A stretch of DNA of 18,743 bases, from positions 1 to 18,743 of the forward strand of contig JANRJB010000236.1 of assembly GCA_033764265.1 (NCBI GenBank), in the 5' to 3' direction. Below are positions 11,668 through 18,743 of this stretch, piece after piece. How positions within the stretch are numbered: the first letter of the stretch is position 1; every line of letters begins with the position of its first letter. Source of the DNA: VGEM01 sp033764265. Its GTDB lineage: Bacteria; Pseudomonadota; Alphaproteobacteria; Rhodospirillales; Rhodospirillaceae. The notes below the pieces were generated by a model, which was not told the DNA's origin, did not search any database, and worked only from the letters and a program-made list of their open reading frames with translations. The position numbers were made by a program, and so were the translations under genes.

Positions 11668-13570
11668 GACGTTCCCGTTCCTGACGGAGATCATGGATTG
11701 CCTGAATCCATGGTCGGTGGCCGAGGTTGTGACGCTGTGCAAGTCGGCGCAGGTGGGCGGCAGCGAAATCATCCTGAACTGGATTCTCGCCATCGCCGAC
11801 ATGTGGCCGGCGCCGACGATGGCGGTTCGGCCGACACTGAACGACGCCCAGGCCTGGGTGCGCGAGAAGGTGGCGCCGACCATCCGCTCGACGCCCGCCG
11901 CGCGCCGCGTGATCGCCGAGCAGCGATCGCGCGACGGCACGTCGACCACGATGTTCAAGAGTTTCCCGCGCGGCTTTCTGGTGATCACAGGGGCCAACAC
12001 CTCGGTCGATATCTCGTCGAAGTCGGTGCGGTTCGTCGCCAAGGACGAATGGGACCGCTGGCCGGCGGACGTCGACGGCCAGGGCGACCCCGACGCGCTG
12101 GTGAACGCGCGGCAGATCAGCTACCACGCGAGCGGCCAGGCGAAGACGCTGCAGGTGTCGACGCCGACGGTGAAGGGCGCCGAGACCGCGCGCATCATGC
12201 CGGCCTACCTGGCCGGCGACCGCCGCAAGTATTTCGTGCCGTGCCCCCATTGCGGCCACGCGCAGGAACTGCGGTTCAAGCCGCTGCATGCCGACGGCTC
12301 CGGCCACGGGGCGCGGGGCGGACTGAAGTTCGACAGCAAGGCGCAGAACCCGCCGGCGACGGCGGTGTACGTGTGCGAGGCCAACGGCTGCATCATCGAG
12401 CCGTGGCAGAAAACCGAGATGCTCGCGCGCGGCCGTTGGCGCTCGACGCTGCCGCCGGATGAAGCCAAGGGACGGCAGCCGTCGTTCCACCTGAACGCGC
12501 TGTACTCGCCGGTGACGACCTGGGCCAAGATGGTCGAGGCGTTCCTGGCGGCGAAGGACAATCCGCAGAAGCTGAAGGCCTTCACCAACCTCTGGCTGGG
12601 CGAGGAATGGGAGGAGCGCGGCGACGCACCCGAGATCGAGCGCCTGCTGGCGCTGCGCGGCGACTTCGAGCGCCTGCGCGTGCCGCCCGGGGGCTTGATT
12701 TTGACCGGCACCGCCGACGTACAGAAGGACGGCATCTACTACGAGATCGTGGCCTGGGGCCGCGACGGCGAGAACTGGAGCATCGACGCCGGCTACCTGG
12801 ACGGCGACACCGCGTCAGAAACCGCGCCGGTGTGGGATGCGTTGCGTGAGGTGTTCGACCGCGGCTATCGCGACGCCTACGGCAACGTGCGCCGGCTGGA
12901 CCAGGAGGGCGTCGACGCCGGGTTCAACAGCAACGCGGTCTACGCCTTCGTGCGCAAGCGACCGCGGGCGATGGCGCTGAAGGGCGAGGACGGCTGGTAC
13001 CGTCCGCCACTGGCGCCGCCGGTCAAGCAGGACGTGACCGTCAAAGGCAAGAAGAAGCGCCGCGGCGTGAAGCTGTGGGCGGTCGGCATCTGGTCGCTGA
13101 AGTCCGAACTGTACGCGGCGTTGCGGCTGAAGGGCGTCAAGGAAGGCGCCGAGATCAATCCGCCGGCGTACTGTCATTTCAGCCTGCAGATTCACGACGA
13201 GGGCTACTTCAAGCAGCTGACCGCCGAACATCTGAAGGACGTCGAGAAGCGCGGCCGGATCGTGAAAGAGTGGCAGGCCAACGGGCCGAACCACTGGCAC
13301 GACTGCCGCATCTACAACATGGCGCTGGCGTACCACCTGCGGGTGCCGCACTTCAGCGACGAGGACTGGGCCCGCATCGCCGCCGCGCGCGAACGACCGC
13401 CCGAGGCGGTGCAGGGCGAACTGGGCGGATTGTTCAGCGGCCTGGCCGGGCCGGTTGCGAAAGCGGAAGTGGGTAAAGCACCCCTCACCCCGCCCCCTCC
13501 CACAAGGGGCGAGGGTGGACCAAGAAAAAAAGACTGGCTGGCGCGCTTGGCGCAACTGAACTCGCGATAG
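11504..13570 (+). CDS. Terminase large subunit, GpA family
   Basis: 688 aa. ATPase motor and nuclease that cuts and packages concatemeric DNA. The GpA signature starts with RPLSQWAEQERILPAEVSSR, PGRWSNETFPFLTEIMD. The atypical Walker A region is LCKSAQVGGSEIILNW and Walker B is VRFVAKDEWDRW. A zinc-finger-like insert has CPHCGHAQ and CEANGC. GTADVQKDGIYYEIVAWG near residue 400 is the start of the nuclease domain. ATG 11504 lies deep in terS with a poor ribosome site; GTG 11546 is an alternative. The conserved part begins near 11590, so an overlap of at least 80 nt is unavoidable. Near the C-terminus, KAPLTPPPPTRGEGG comes from a dispersed palindrome (13479-13517). Confidence 0.93.
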   Translation: MPKFRKWLANATLIVTLTVAKALTPPPRRPLSQWAEQERILPAEVSSRPGRWSNETFPFLTEIMDCLNPWSVAEVVTLCKSAQVGGSEIILNWILAIADMWPAPTMAVRPTLNDAQAWVREKVAPTIRSTPAARRVIAEQRSRDGTSTTMFKSFPRGFLVITGANTSVDISSKSVRFVAKDEWDRWPADVDGQGDPDALVNARQISYHASGQAKTLQVSTPTVKGAETARIMPAYLAGDRRKYFVPCPHCGHAQELRFKPLHADGSGHGARGGLKFDSKAQNPPATAVYVCEANGCIIEPWQKTEMLARGRWRSTLPPDEAKGRQPSFHLNALYSPVTTWAKMVEAFLAAKDNPQKLKAFTNLWLGEEWEERGDAPEIERLLALRGDFERLRVPPGGLILTGTADVQKDGIYYEIVAWGRDGENWSIDAGYLDGDTASETAPVWDALREVFDRGYRDAYGNVRRLDQEGVDAGFNSNAVYAFVRKRPRAMALKGEDGWYRPPLAPPVKQDVTVKGKKKRRGVKLWAVGIWSLKSELYAALRLKGVKEGAEINPPAYCHFSLQIHDEGYFKQLTAEHLKDVEKRGRIVKEWQANGPNHWHDCRIYNMALAYHLRVPHFSDEDWARIAAARERPPEAVQGELGGLFSGLAGPVAKAEVGKAPLTPPPPTRGEGGPRKKDWLARLAQLNSR
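13479..13517. repeat. Dispersed palindromic repeat inside the terL 3' end
   Basis: C-rich arm CACCCCTCACCCC at 13479-13491 and G-rich arm AGGGGCGAGGGTG at 13505-13517, imperfectly complementary. Translates to PLTPPPPTRGEG, close to the PLTPTPLPQGEG strings produced by widespread proteobacterial intergenic repeats. Differs in sequence from the GGCGC hairpin family. Confidence 0.7.
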
Positions 13571-13579
13571 GACCATCCA

Positions 13580-13825
13580 ATGCCCGCCGACCTGGCCACG
13601 CTTAAGACCCGGCTGGCCGAGGCTGAGTCTGCCTACCATGACTGGGTGACAGGGAAAAACATCGGCTCAGTGAACGTCGACGGACATCAAGTCGACTACA
13701 ACGCCTTCGGCCTGCAGAAGCTGCAAGCCTACATCAACCAACTGCGCGCGGAGATCGCGCGGGCCGGCGGCTCGACCGCCGACGGAGCCCGCCGCCGCCG
13801 CGCGCTGCGACCGTTCGTCGGGTGA
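13580..13825 (+). CDS. Head-tail joining protein, gpW family
   Basis: 81 aa (lambda gpW has 68). Binds under the portal after packaging to retain DNA and accept the next connector protein. MPADLATLKTRLAEAESAYH, then VDGHQVDYNAFGLQKLQAYI and NQLRAEIARAGG follow the gpW pattern of two helices around a beta hairpin. The C-terminus is short and arginine-rich. ATG 13580 follows the terL stop by 9 nt, and the stop lies 3 nt before the portal start. Position terL-W-portal matches lambda A-W-B. Confidence 0.88.
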   Translation: MPADLATLKTRLAEAESAYHDWVTGKNIGSVNVDGHQVDYNAFGLQKLQAYINQLRAEIARAGGSTADGARRRRALRPFVG

Positions 13826-13828
13826 TTC

Positions 13829-15496
13829 ATGCGTCCGCATTCACTGCCGGCGCAGGTTCGGCCCACCACGATTCTCGATGCGAGCGGCCGCCCGATGGGC
13901 TACATCGGCGCGCCGGCGCACCAGGCCGCCGACCTGACCAGCCAGGAGCTGATCAATTTCCGTCCGTCGCTGCTGTCGGCCGACGCCGCGTGGCTGCCGG
14001 AGCGGTCGCGTGTTATCCCGCGCATCCACGACCTGGCGCGCAACGACGGATGGACCGCCGGCACGCTGAACCGTTATGTGGACGAGGCGATCGGCGCGTC
14101 GTTCCGCATGACCTACATGCCCGACCATGTGGCTCTGGGCATCGACACCGACGCCGCGCTGGAACTGGCGCTGGAGGTCGAGGCCGCCTTTCGGCAGTTC
14201 GCCAACGATCCGCGCAACTTCATCGACGCGCAACAGAAGCTGAACTTTTCGGCACAAGTCGGTCTGGCTTTCCGCCACCGCATGCGTGACGGCGAGTGCT
14301 TCGCCGCGCTGCGCTGGCAGCGCCGGCCGTGGTTCGCCTATCGCACCGCCGTGCTGCTGATCTCGCCCGAGCGGGTGTCGAACCCCAACGATGCGCCCGA
14401 CAGCGACACGCTGCGCGGCGGCGTTGAGATGGACGCGAGCGGGGTGCCGATCGCGTACCACGTGCGCACGACGCATCCGGGCGACGCGTTCTACGGACAA
14501 ACCGACCGCTACAAGTGGGAGAAGATCGACCGCCGCACGCCGTGGGGCCGGCCGATCATGGTCCACCATTTCGAGCCTGAAGACGCCGGCCAGACCCGCG
14601 GCAAGTCGTCGCTGGCGGCCGTGGTCAAGAAAGTCTTCATGGCCAACAAATACGCCGACGCCGAGATGCAGGCGGCTTTGATCAACGCGGTGCTGGCGGC
14701 CTACATCGAATCGCCGATGTCGAGCGAGGACGTGGCCGAGGCGCTGACCGACAACACAGGCGACTTTGACGCCTATATGGCGAGCCGCACGACGTTCCAC
14801 GAAACGAGCAAGCTGACGCTGAACGGCGCACGGATCCCGGTGCTGTACCCGGGCGAGAAAATCGGCATGGTTGACGCGGCGCGGCCCAACGCCAGCTACG
14901 CCGACTTCGAGAAGCGCGCGCTGCGCTACTACGCCGCCGCGACGGGGCAGAGCTACGAGCAGGCCGCCGCCGACTTCAGCGAGACCAATTATTCCTCGGC
15001 GCGCGCCGCGCTGCTGGGTCCGTGGAAATTCCTGAACGCCCGGCGCGACGCCTTCGGCCAGCAGTTCTGTTCGCCGATCGCCGCCGCCTGGCTGGAAGAG
15101 GCCATCGACATCGGCCGCGTCAAATTGCCGAAGGGCGCGCCCGATTTCTGGGAAGCTTACGCGGCCTATACACAGTTCCGCTGGACCGGACCCGGCCGCG
15201 GCTGGGTCGATCCGACCAAGGAAGCGGAAGCCGCCGGCATCCGCATGGAGTACGGACTGTCGTGCCTGCAGGACGAGGCGGCAGACCAGGGCCAGGACTA
15301 CTACGACCTGATGATTCGCCAGGCGCGCGAACGCAAGCTGCGCAAGCGGTTCGGCCTGCCCGATCCGCGGCCGGCCTCGGTGGCGAACGAGAGCGACACG
15401 GAGTCCGCCAACCGCGCGGATAACGAAGAGGATGCCGCGCGCACCGGCAACAGCCGTGAACGCGCGCGGCGCGCCCGCCCGAAGCGGGCGGCGTAG
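13829..15496 (+). CDS. Phage portal protein, lambda gpB family
   Basis: 555 aa (lambda gpB has 533). Forms the dodecameric ring at one capsid vertex through which DNA enters and leaves. Typical segments: HDLARNDGWTAGTLNRYVDE, RHRMRDGECFAALRWQRRPW, VLLISPERVSNPND, RPIMVHHFEPEDAGQTRGKS (the conserved H..R.GQ.RG-type motif) and QSYEQAAADFSETNYSSARA. The C-terminal 50 residues or so are basic and low complexity. Three bases separate it from gpW, so it is co-translated. Intact, with no frameshift seen. Confidence 0.93.
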   Translation: MRPHSLPAQVRPTTILDASGRPMGYIGAPAHQAADLTSQELINFRPSLLSADAAWLPERSRVIPRIHDLARNDGWTAGTLNRYVDEAIGASFRMTYMPDHVALGIDTDAALELALEVEAAFRQFANDPRNFIDAQQKLNFSAQVGLAFRHRMRDGECFAALRWQRRPWFAYRTAVLLISPERVSNPNDAPDSDTLRGGVEMDASGVPIAYHVRTTHPGDAFYGQTDRYKWEKIDRRTPWGRPIMVHHFEPEDAGQTRGKSSLAAVVKKVFMANKYADAEMQAALINAVLAAYIESPMSSEDVAEALTDNTGDFDAYMASRTTFHETSKLTLNGARIPVLYPGEKIGMVDAARPNASYADFEKRALRYYAAATGQSYEQAAADFSETNYSSARAALLGPWKFLNARRDAFGQQFCSPIAAAWLEEAIDIGRVKLPKGAPDFWEAYAAYTQFRWTGPGRGWVDPTKEAEAAGIRMEYGLSCLQDEAADQGQDYYDLMIRQARERKLRKRFGLPDPRPASVANESDTESANRADNEEDAARTGNSRERARRARPKRAA

Positions 15497-15509
15497 TCAT
15501 TGAAGCGCC

Positions 15510-15526
15510 TCTCCCGCACCGGGAGA
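15510..15526. repeat. Perfect hairpin between portal and exported-protein genes
   Basis: TCTCCCG, loop CAC, CGGGAGA: 7-bp stem. No T-run follows, so not a typical terminator. It may be a fragment of a dispersed genomic repeat or may separate translation of the two genes. Confidence 0.6.
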
Positions 15527-15547
15527 TGGCCGATCGGAGCACCGACA

Positions 15548-16000
15548 ATGAATCGTTTCATGACCGCGGTCGTGGCCGCGCTGCTGTTTGCCTGCACGCC
15601 GACCATGGCCCCGGCGCAGTACAGCGAGACCCGCAACACCCCGCGCGCGGTGACGCAGGGCGCTGAGATCGGCGTCTGGCTGGAGTACACCGGCGTCGGT
15701 TACGCCCTGGGCGCGTTCGAGAAAAGCATCGACGGCAAGTGGTACGGCCTTGGCTTTGCCGAGTATCTGTTCACCACGTCGGACCTGGACGCCGCCGTCA
15801 AGGCGGCCGGCGGTCCGGTGGCATGGATCGAGAAACAGGCCCCGGCCATCAATCTGGCGCTGGCCCGCCGCTTCAAGCCGGCCGACGTGGCCCCGCCGCC
15901 TGTGAGCGCGCAGATGCCGGACCAGGTGAACGCCGCGCTGGCGGCCTCGTTCAAGATCGAGGTGGGCCCCGACGGCGTACCGCGCCTGGTGCGCAAATAA
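15548..16000 (+). CDS. Small exported protein between portal and protease genes, unknown function
   Basis: 150 aa from ATG 15548, chosen because GGAG lies 9 nt upstream and because the protein then begins with a signal peptide: MNRFMTAVVAALLFACTPTM, APAQYSE. LFAC could be a weak lipobox, or cleavage could follow APA. The mature part has GVWLEYTGVGYALGAFEKSI, DGKWYGLGFAEYLFTTSDLD and a proline-rich linker before a helical C-terminus. A longer start at 15500 would run through the hairpin and mask the signal peptide. Exported proteins are unusual inside the head cluster; lambda has none here. It may be a lysogenic-conversion or superinfection-exclusion protein expressed with the late genes. No family recognised. 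Confidence 0.7.
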   Translation: MNRFMTAVVAALLFACTPTMAPAQYSETRNTPRAVTQGAEIGVWLEYTGVGYALGAFEKSIDGKWYGLGFAEYLFTTSDLDAAVKAAGGPVAWIEKQAPAINLALARRFKPADVAPPPVSAQMPDQVNAALAASFKIEVGPDGVPRLVRK

Positions 16001-16018
16001 TCCGAAGGATTCGACGAC

Positions 16019-17464
16019 ATGTCCCGCGGACCGAAAAGCGCGCGGACCCGCGCGCCGACGCGCGCCAGCGCGCAGCCGTTGGCTCCGGGGGCGTTGGCGC
16101 GTGTCGCCAATACGCCGCTGCTGGTGACGCCCAAGACGGCGCGGGCGTTCATGTCGTACCTGATCGACCGCCGCGCACAGGATGTTCAGTTCGTCGGCCC
16201 CGCGGCGTTCGACGACGACGAAGCCGGGCCGAGCGGACCGACCAGTTCGGCCGATCTGCGCTATCGGCGCAACGGCAAGACGTTTCACATCGCGGGCGGC
16301 GGCATCGCCGTGATTCCGGTCGACGGCACGCTGGTGCACAAGAACGGGACTCTCGACACCTATTGCGGACTGACCGGCTATGACGGGCTTGAGCGCAAGC
16401 TGAACGACGCGCTGGCCGACCCGGAAGTGCGCGGGGTGCTGTTCGACTTCAACAGTCCCGGCGGCGAAGTGGCCGGCTGCGACGGCCTGGCCCAGGCGAT
16501 CCGCGCCGCGCGCGACAAGAAGCCGGTGTGGGCCGCCGTGGACGAGATGGCCTACAGCGCCGCCTTCTGGCTGGCCGCGGCGTGCAGCCGCGTCTACCTG
16601 ACGCCGACCGCCGGCGTCGGATCGGTCGGCGTCGTGTGGATGCACGTGGACTATTCCGACCTTCTGAAACAGGAAGGCATCGCCGTGACCTTGGTGCACG
16701 CCGGCGCGCACAAGGTGGACGGCAACCCTTACGAACCGCTGCCGAAGGACGTGCGCGCGGAGATGGAGCGCGAGTGCGACGATATCCGCACCCGCTTCGC
16801 CACCGCGGTGGCCCAGGGCCGCGGCATCAGCTTCGAAACCGTGATGGCCACCGAGGCCCGCTGCCTGACGGCGGTGGAAGCGCTGGACATCGGTTTCGTG
16901 GACGGAATCGTCGCGGCCGCGGCCATCGTGCCGATGTTCCTCGACGATCTGAACGGCGCCAAGACGGCGCCGCGTTATCAGGCGCAGGCGGTCCGGGTCT
17001 CCCCGGCCCCGGCCGCCTCTTCGCAACCTCAAATGGAGGACACCATGTCCGACAAGACCGGGGCCACGGCCCCGACCCCGACTGCAACTGCCCCGTCTCC
17101 CGCGCCGGCGCCGGCGACCGATCTGGTCGCGCAGGCCACCGCCGCCGCGAAACAGCGGTTCGCCGCCATCCTGGCCCTGCCGGAAGCGAAGGGCCGCGAG
17201 GCCTCGGCGCAGAAGTTCGCGGCCGAGACCGACATGTCGGTCGACCAGGTGAAGGCGTTCCTGGCGGCGCTGCCCGCGGCGACCGCGAAACCCGCCGAAA
17301 CGCCGCTGCAGGCGGCGATGGCCGGCGTGGCGCAACCCGAACTGGGCGCCGCCGCGCCCGCAACCAAGCCGGCCGGCACGTCGACCGTGAAGGCCGAGGA
17401 CCTGGACCCGACCGCGATCCACGAGCGGTACATGGCGCAAGAGCGCCCGCGCCGGGCCGTCTGA
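16019..17464 (+). CDS. Head maturation protease, S49 family (lambda gpC-like), with fused scaffold region
   Basis: 481 aa. Cuts scaffold and portal during prohead maturation. The S49/SppA-like domain spans about residues 90-320: GGGIAVIPVDGTLVHKNG, GVLFDFNSPGGEVAGCDG, and nucleophile S180 in DEMAYSAAFWLA. Lysine K232 in HAGAHKVDGNPYEP is 52 residues after the serine, the same distance as S166/K218 in lambda gpC. Residues 343-481 are Ala/Pro-rich and helical, and form the Nu3-like scaffold that is also made from an internal start. The N-terminal 90 residues or so are variable and basic. Intact catalytic pair and order portal-protease-D-E support the call. Confidence 0.92.
   Translation: MSRGPKSARTRAPTRASAQPLAPGALARVANTPLLVTPKTARAFMSYLIDRRAQDVQFVGPAAFDDDEAGPSGPTSSADLRYRRNGKTFHIAGGGIAVIPVDGTLVHKNGTLDTYCGLTGYDGLERKLNDALADPEVRGVLFDFNSPGGEVAGCDGLAQAIRAARDKKPVWAAVDEMAYSAAFWLAAACSRVYLTPTAGVGSVGVVWMHVDYSDLLKQEGIAVTLVHAGAHKVDGNPYEPLPKDVRAEMERECDDIRTRFATAVAQGRGISFETVMATEARCLTAVEALDIGFVDGIVAAAAIVPMFLDDLNGAKTAPRYQAQAVRVSPAPAASSQPQMEDTMSDKTGATAPTPTATAPSPAPAPATDLVAQATAAAKQRFAAILALPEAKGREASAQKFAAETDMSVDQVKAFLAALPAATAKPAETPLQAAMAGVAQPELGAAAPATKPAGTSTVKAEDLDPTAIHERYMAQERPRRAV
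17045..17464 (+). CDS. Nested scaffold protein (Nu3-like) in frame inside the protease gene
   Basis: 139 aa from ATG 17045, with GGAGG at 17035-17039 and 5-nt spacing, one of the best ribosome sites of the window and without purpose unless used. Residues about 25-85 (LVAQATAAAKQRFAAILALP, FAAETDMSVDQVKAFLAALP) are helical and fit a scaffold. It shares its frame and stop with the protease, as Nu3 does with C in lambda. Acts inside the prohead to shape capsid assembly and is then degraded. Use of the internal start is inferred from the ribosome site and the lambda precedent. Confidence 0.8.
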   Translation: MSDKTGATAPTPTATAPSPAPAPATDLVAQATAAAKQRFAAILALPEAKGREASAQKFAAETDMSVDQVKAFLAALPAATAKPAETPLQAAMAGVAQPELGAAAPATKPAGTSTVKAEDLDPTAIHERYMAQERPRRAV

Positions 17465-17501
17465 TCGCACCACATCAACACACAGACAAGGACATTGAGC
17501 C

Positions 17502-18155
17502 ATGCCGTCCGTCACTGAAACCATGCACCCCGGCGAGTTCCTCATTTCCGAGGCCGCCGGCAACCGCAGCCGCGAGAAGGTCACCGTTCTGTCCGGCCAG
17601 AATCTGAAGGCCGGTCACGTGCTCGGCGCTGTTCTGACCGCCCTGACCGTTGCCGCGCCCGTGTTCGCCGGCACCGGAAACGGCGCCATCACCATGGACG
17701 CCACCACCCCCGTCCTGGCGAGCGCCAAGGTCGGCGCCTACACGGCGACCTGCGTCACCGCCGCGACCAACGGCGGCACGTTCCGTGTGGAGGATCCCGA
17801 CGGGTTCGTCCTGGGCGACGTGGCGGTTGGCGCAACGTTCGCCGACGACATCAAGTTCGTGATCGCCGACGGTTCCACCGACTTCGTGGTCGGCGACAAG
17901 TTCACCATCACGGTGACCGCCGGGTCGAGCAAGGTGCGCGAGCTGAACCTGACCGGCATTGACGGCAGCGAGAAGGCCTATGGCGTGCTGTGGGACGCGA
18001 TCGATGCGTCCGCGGCCGACGTCGCCGGCGCCGCGATCGTGCGCGATGCCGAGGTGGACGCCAACGACCTGACGTGGCCGTCCGGCATCACGACCAACCA
18101 GAAAAACGCCGCCATCGCCCAGCTGGCGACGCGCGGCATCATCGTGCGGTCGTAA
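17502..18155 (+). CDS. Head decoration protein, gpD family, enlarged
   Basis: 217 aa, about twice lambda gpD (110). Trimers stabilise the expanded capsid. The N-terminus (HPGEFLISEAAGNRSREKVT, VLSGQNLKAGHVLG) and C-terminus (YGVLWDAIDASAADVAGAAI, VRDAEVDANDLTW, NQKNAAIAQLATRGIIVR) match gpD. Between them lies a beta-rich insert of about 100 residues (TMDATTPVLASAKVGAYTAT, FVVGDKFTITVTAG), a form I believe common in proteobacterial phages and prophages. Starts 37 nt after the protease stop. Confidence 0.9.
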   Translation: MPSVTETMHPGEFLISEAAGNRSREKVTVLSGQNLKAGHVLGAVLTALTVAAPVFAGTGNGAITMDATTPVLASAKVGAYTATCVTAATNGGTFRVEDPDGFVLGDVAVGATFADDIKFVIADGSTDFVVGDKFTITVTAGSSKVRELNLTGIDGSEKAYGVLWDAIDASAADVAGAAIVRDAEVDANDLTWPSGITTNQKNAAIAQLATRGIIVRS

Positions 18156-18183
18156 GGCCGGCACCAGCAAAGGAACCGCAATC

Positions 18184-18743
18184 ATGTCCGACCTTTTGAC
18201 CAACGTCTTCGCGAGCGACCTGTTCAGCACCACCGCGCTGGTCGCGGCCGTCAACAAAATGCCGCACGTGCCCGGCCAGGCCGGCGCGCTGGGCATCTTT
18301 CCAACCCAGGGCGTGACCACCACCTCGATCGTGATCGAGGAACAGGACGGTGTCGTGCGCCTGATCCCCGACACGCCGCGGGGCGCGCCGCCCAATCGCG
18401 TCGAGTCGAAGCGCCGCAAGGCCTATTCGATCCGGATGCCACACTTCCCCACCGCCTGGGCGATCGCCGCCGACCAGCTGCAGAACGTGCGGGCCTTCGG
18501 CAGCGCGAGCATGCAGCAGACGCTGGAGCGGGTGCGCGATCAGGAGTTGGGCAATCACGTCGCGTCGTTGGATGCCACGGTCGAATACGGACGCATCGGG
18601 GCGCTGAAGGGCGTGATCTACGACGCGGACGGATCGACCGTGCTGCTGAACCTGTTCGACGCCTTCGGCGTGACCCAGGACACGACCCACAACTTCGCCC
18701 TGACCACCGCCGGCACCGAGGTGCACGAGAAATGCACGGCGGT
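18184..18743 (+). CDS. Major capsid protein, gpE family, 3' end outside window
   Basis: 186 residues visible of an expected 340 or so. HK97-fold shell protein. MSDLLTNVFASDLFSTTALV, AAVNKMPHVPGQAGALGIFP, VVRLIPDTPRGAPPN and KAYSIRMPHFPTAWAIAADQ, with RVRDQELGNHVASLDATVEY, are typical of the lambda E family. ATG 18184 has AAAGGA about 9 nt upstream. It directly follows gpD, as in lambda. Reads open to the window edge. Confidence 0.92.
   Translation, partial: MSDLLTNVFASDLFSTTALVAAVNKMPHVPGQAGALGIFPTQGVTTTSIVIEEQDGVVRLIPDTPRGAPPNRVESKRRKAYSIRMPHFPTAWAIAADQLQNVRAFGSASMQQTLERVRDQELGNHVASLDATVEYGRIGALKGVIYDADGSTVLLNLFDAFGVTQDTTHNFALTTAGTEVHEKCTA

Noticed and set aside
13844..13864. Further copy of the GGCGC hairpin repeat at the portal start
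   Set aside because: Similarity to the core needs several gaps and the arms do not pair.
15497..17584. 695-codon minus-strand frame opposite the protease gene
   Set aside because: Shadow frame; the plus strand has the intact S180/K232 protease and scaffold start.
1..18743. tRNA, rRNA, integrase or att site
   Set aside because: No cloverleaf-like sequence, recombinase motif or long flanking direct repeat was seen; the prophage ends are outside the window.

Overview
The window is the early, replication and first structural part of a prophage (or temperate phage) in a high-GC proteobacterium. An alphaproteobacterial host seems most likely, from the S24 repressor type, the DnaA domain IV-like protein and the roughly 70% GC, but no single marker here proves the taxon. 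The head genes are lambda-like: Nu1-type TerS, GpA-type TerL, gpW, portal, gpC protease with a nested scaffold, gpD and gpE. No integrase, lysis gene, tRNA, att site or CRISPR array was seen, so the prophage ends lie outside the window.

Layout: (1) 1-907, minus: CI/LexA-like repressor, cut by the window edge. (2) 908-1061: control region with a sigma70-like rightward promoter and a 10-bp palindrome as operator candidate. (3) 1062-4867, plus: tightly overlapping early operon with a CII-like regulator, a small unknown, a CHC2-Toprim primase, a winged-helix protein, a DnaA domain IV-like protein, an MT-A70 adenine methyltransferase and a small HTH protein. (4) 7256-4887, minus: an opposed cargo cassette of HicA toxin, HicB antitoxin, an 85-aa unknown and a two-TM DUF6161-like membrane protein. 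The last gene has about 45-53% GC on the lines I counted, against about 70% around it. (5) 7353-9610, plus: two small proteins and a P4/D5-type SF3 helicase. (6) 9611-10095: AT-richer stretch with nested palindromes and nine 9-bp iteron-like boxes, my candidate for the phage replication origin. (7) 10096-10746: unknown protein in the usual place of a late regulator, then a strong terminator. (8) 11017-18743, plus: packaging and head genes, running off the right edge inside the major capsid gene.

How it fits together: the repressor and CII-like protein decide lysogeny. The primase (1836) and helicase (7940) supply two halves of a replication machine and would act at the iteron region. Two small neighbours carry sequences matching the beta-clamp-binding pentapeptide (QADLF, QGSLF). 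The minus-strand cassette has its own promoter and can be expressed in the lysogen, which fits stability or defence cargo.

Most unusual features: a family of short hairpin repeats with core GGCGCCGGGTCCGCGCC, mostly at gene junctions of the early region (1.5-7.9 kb) and read in different frames; the iteron/palindrome region; and the hicAB-unknown-DUF6161 cassette.
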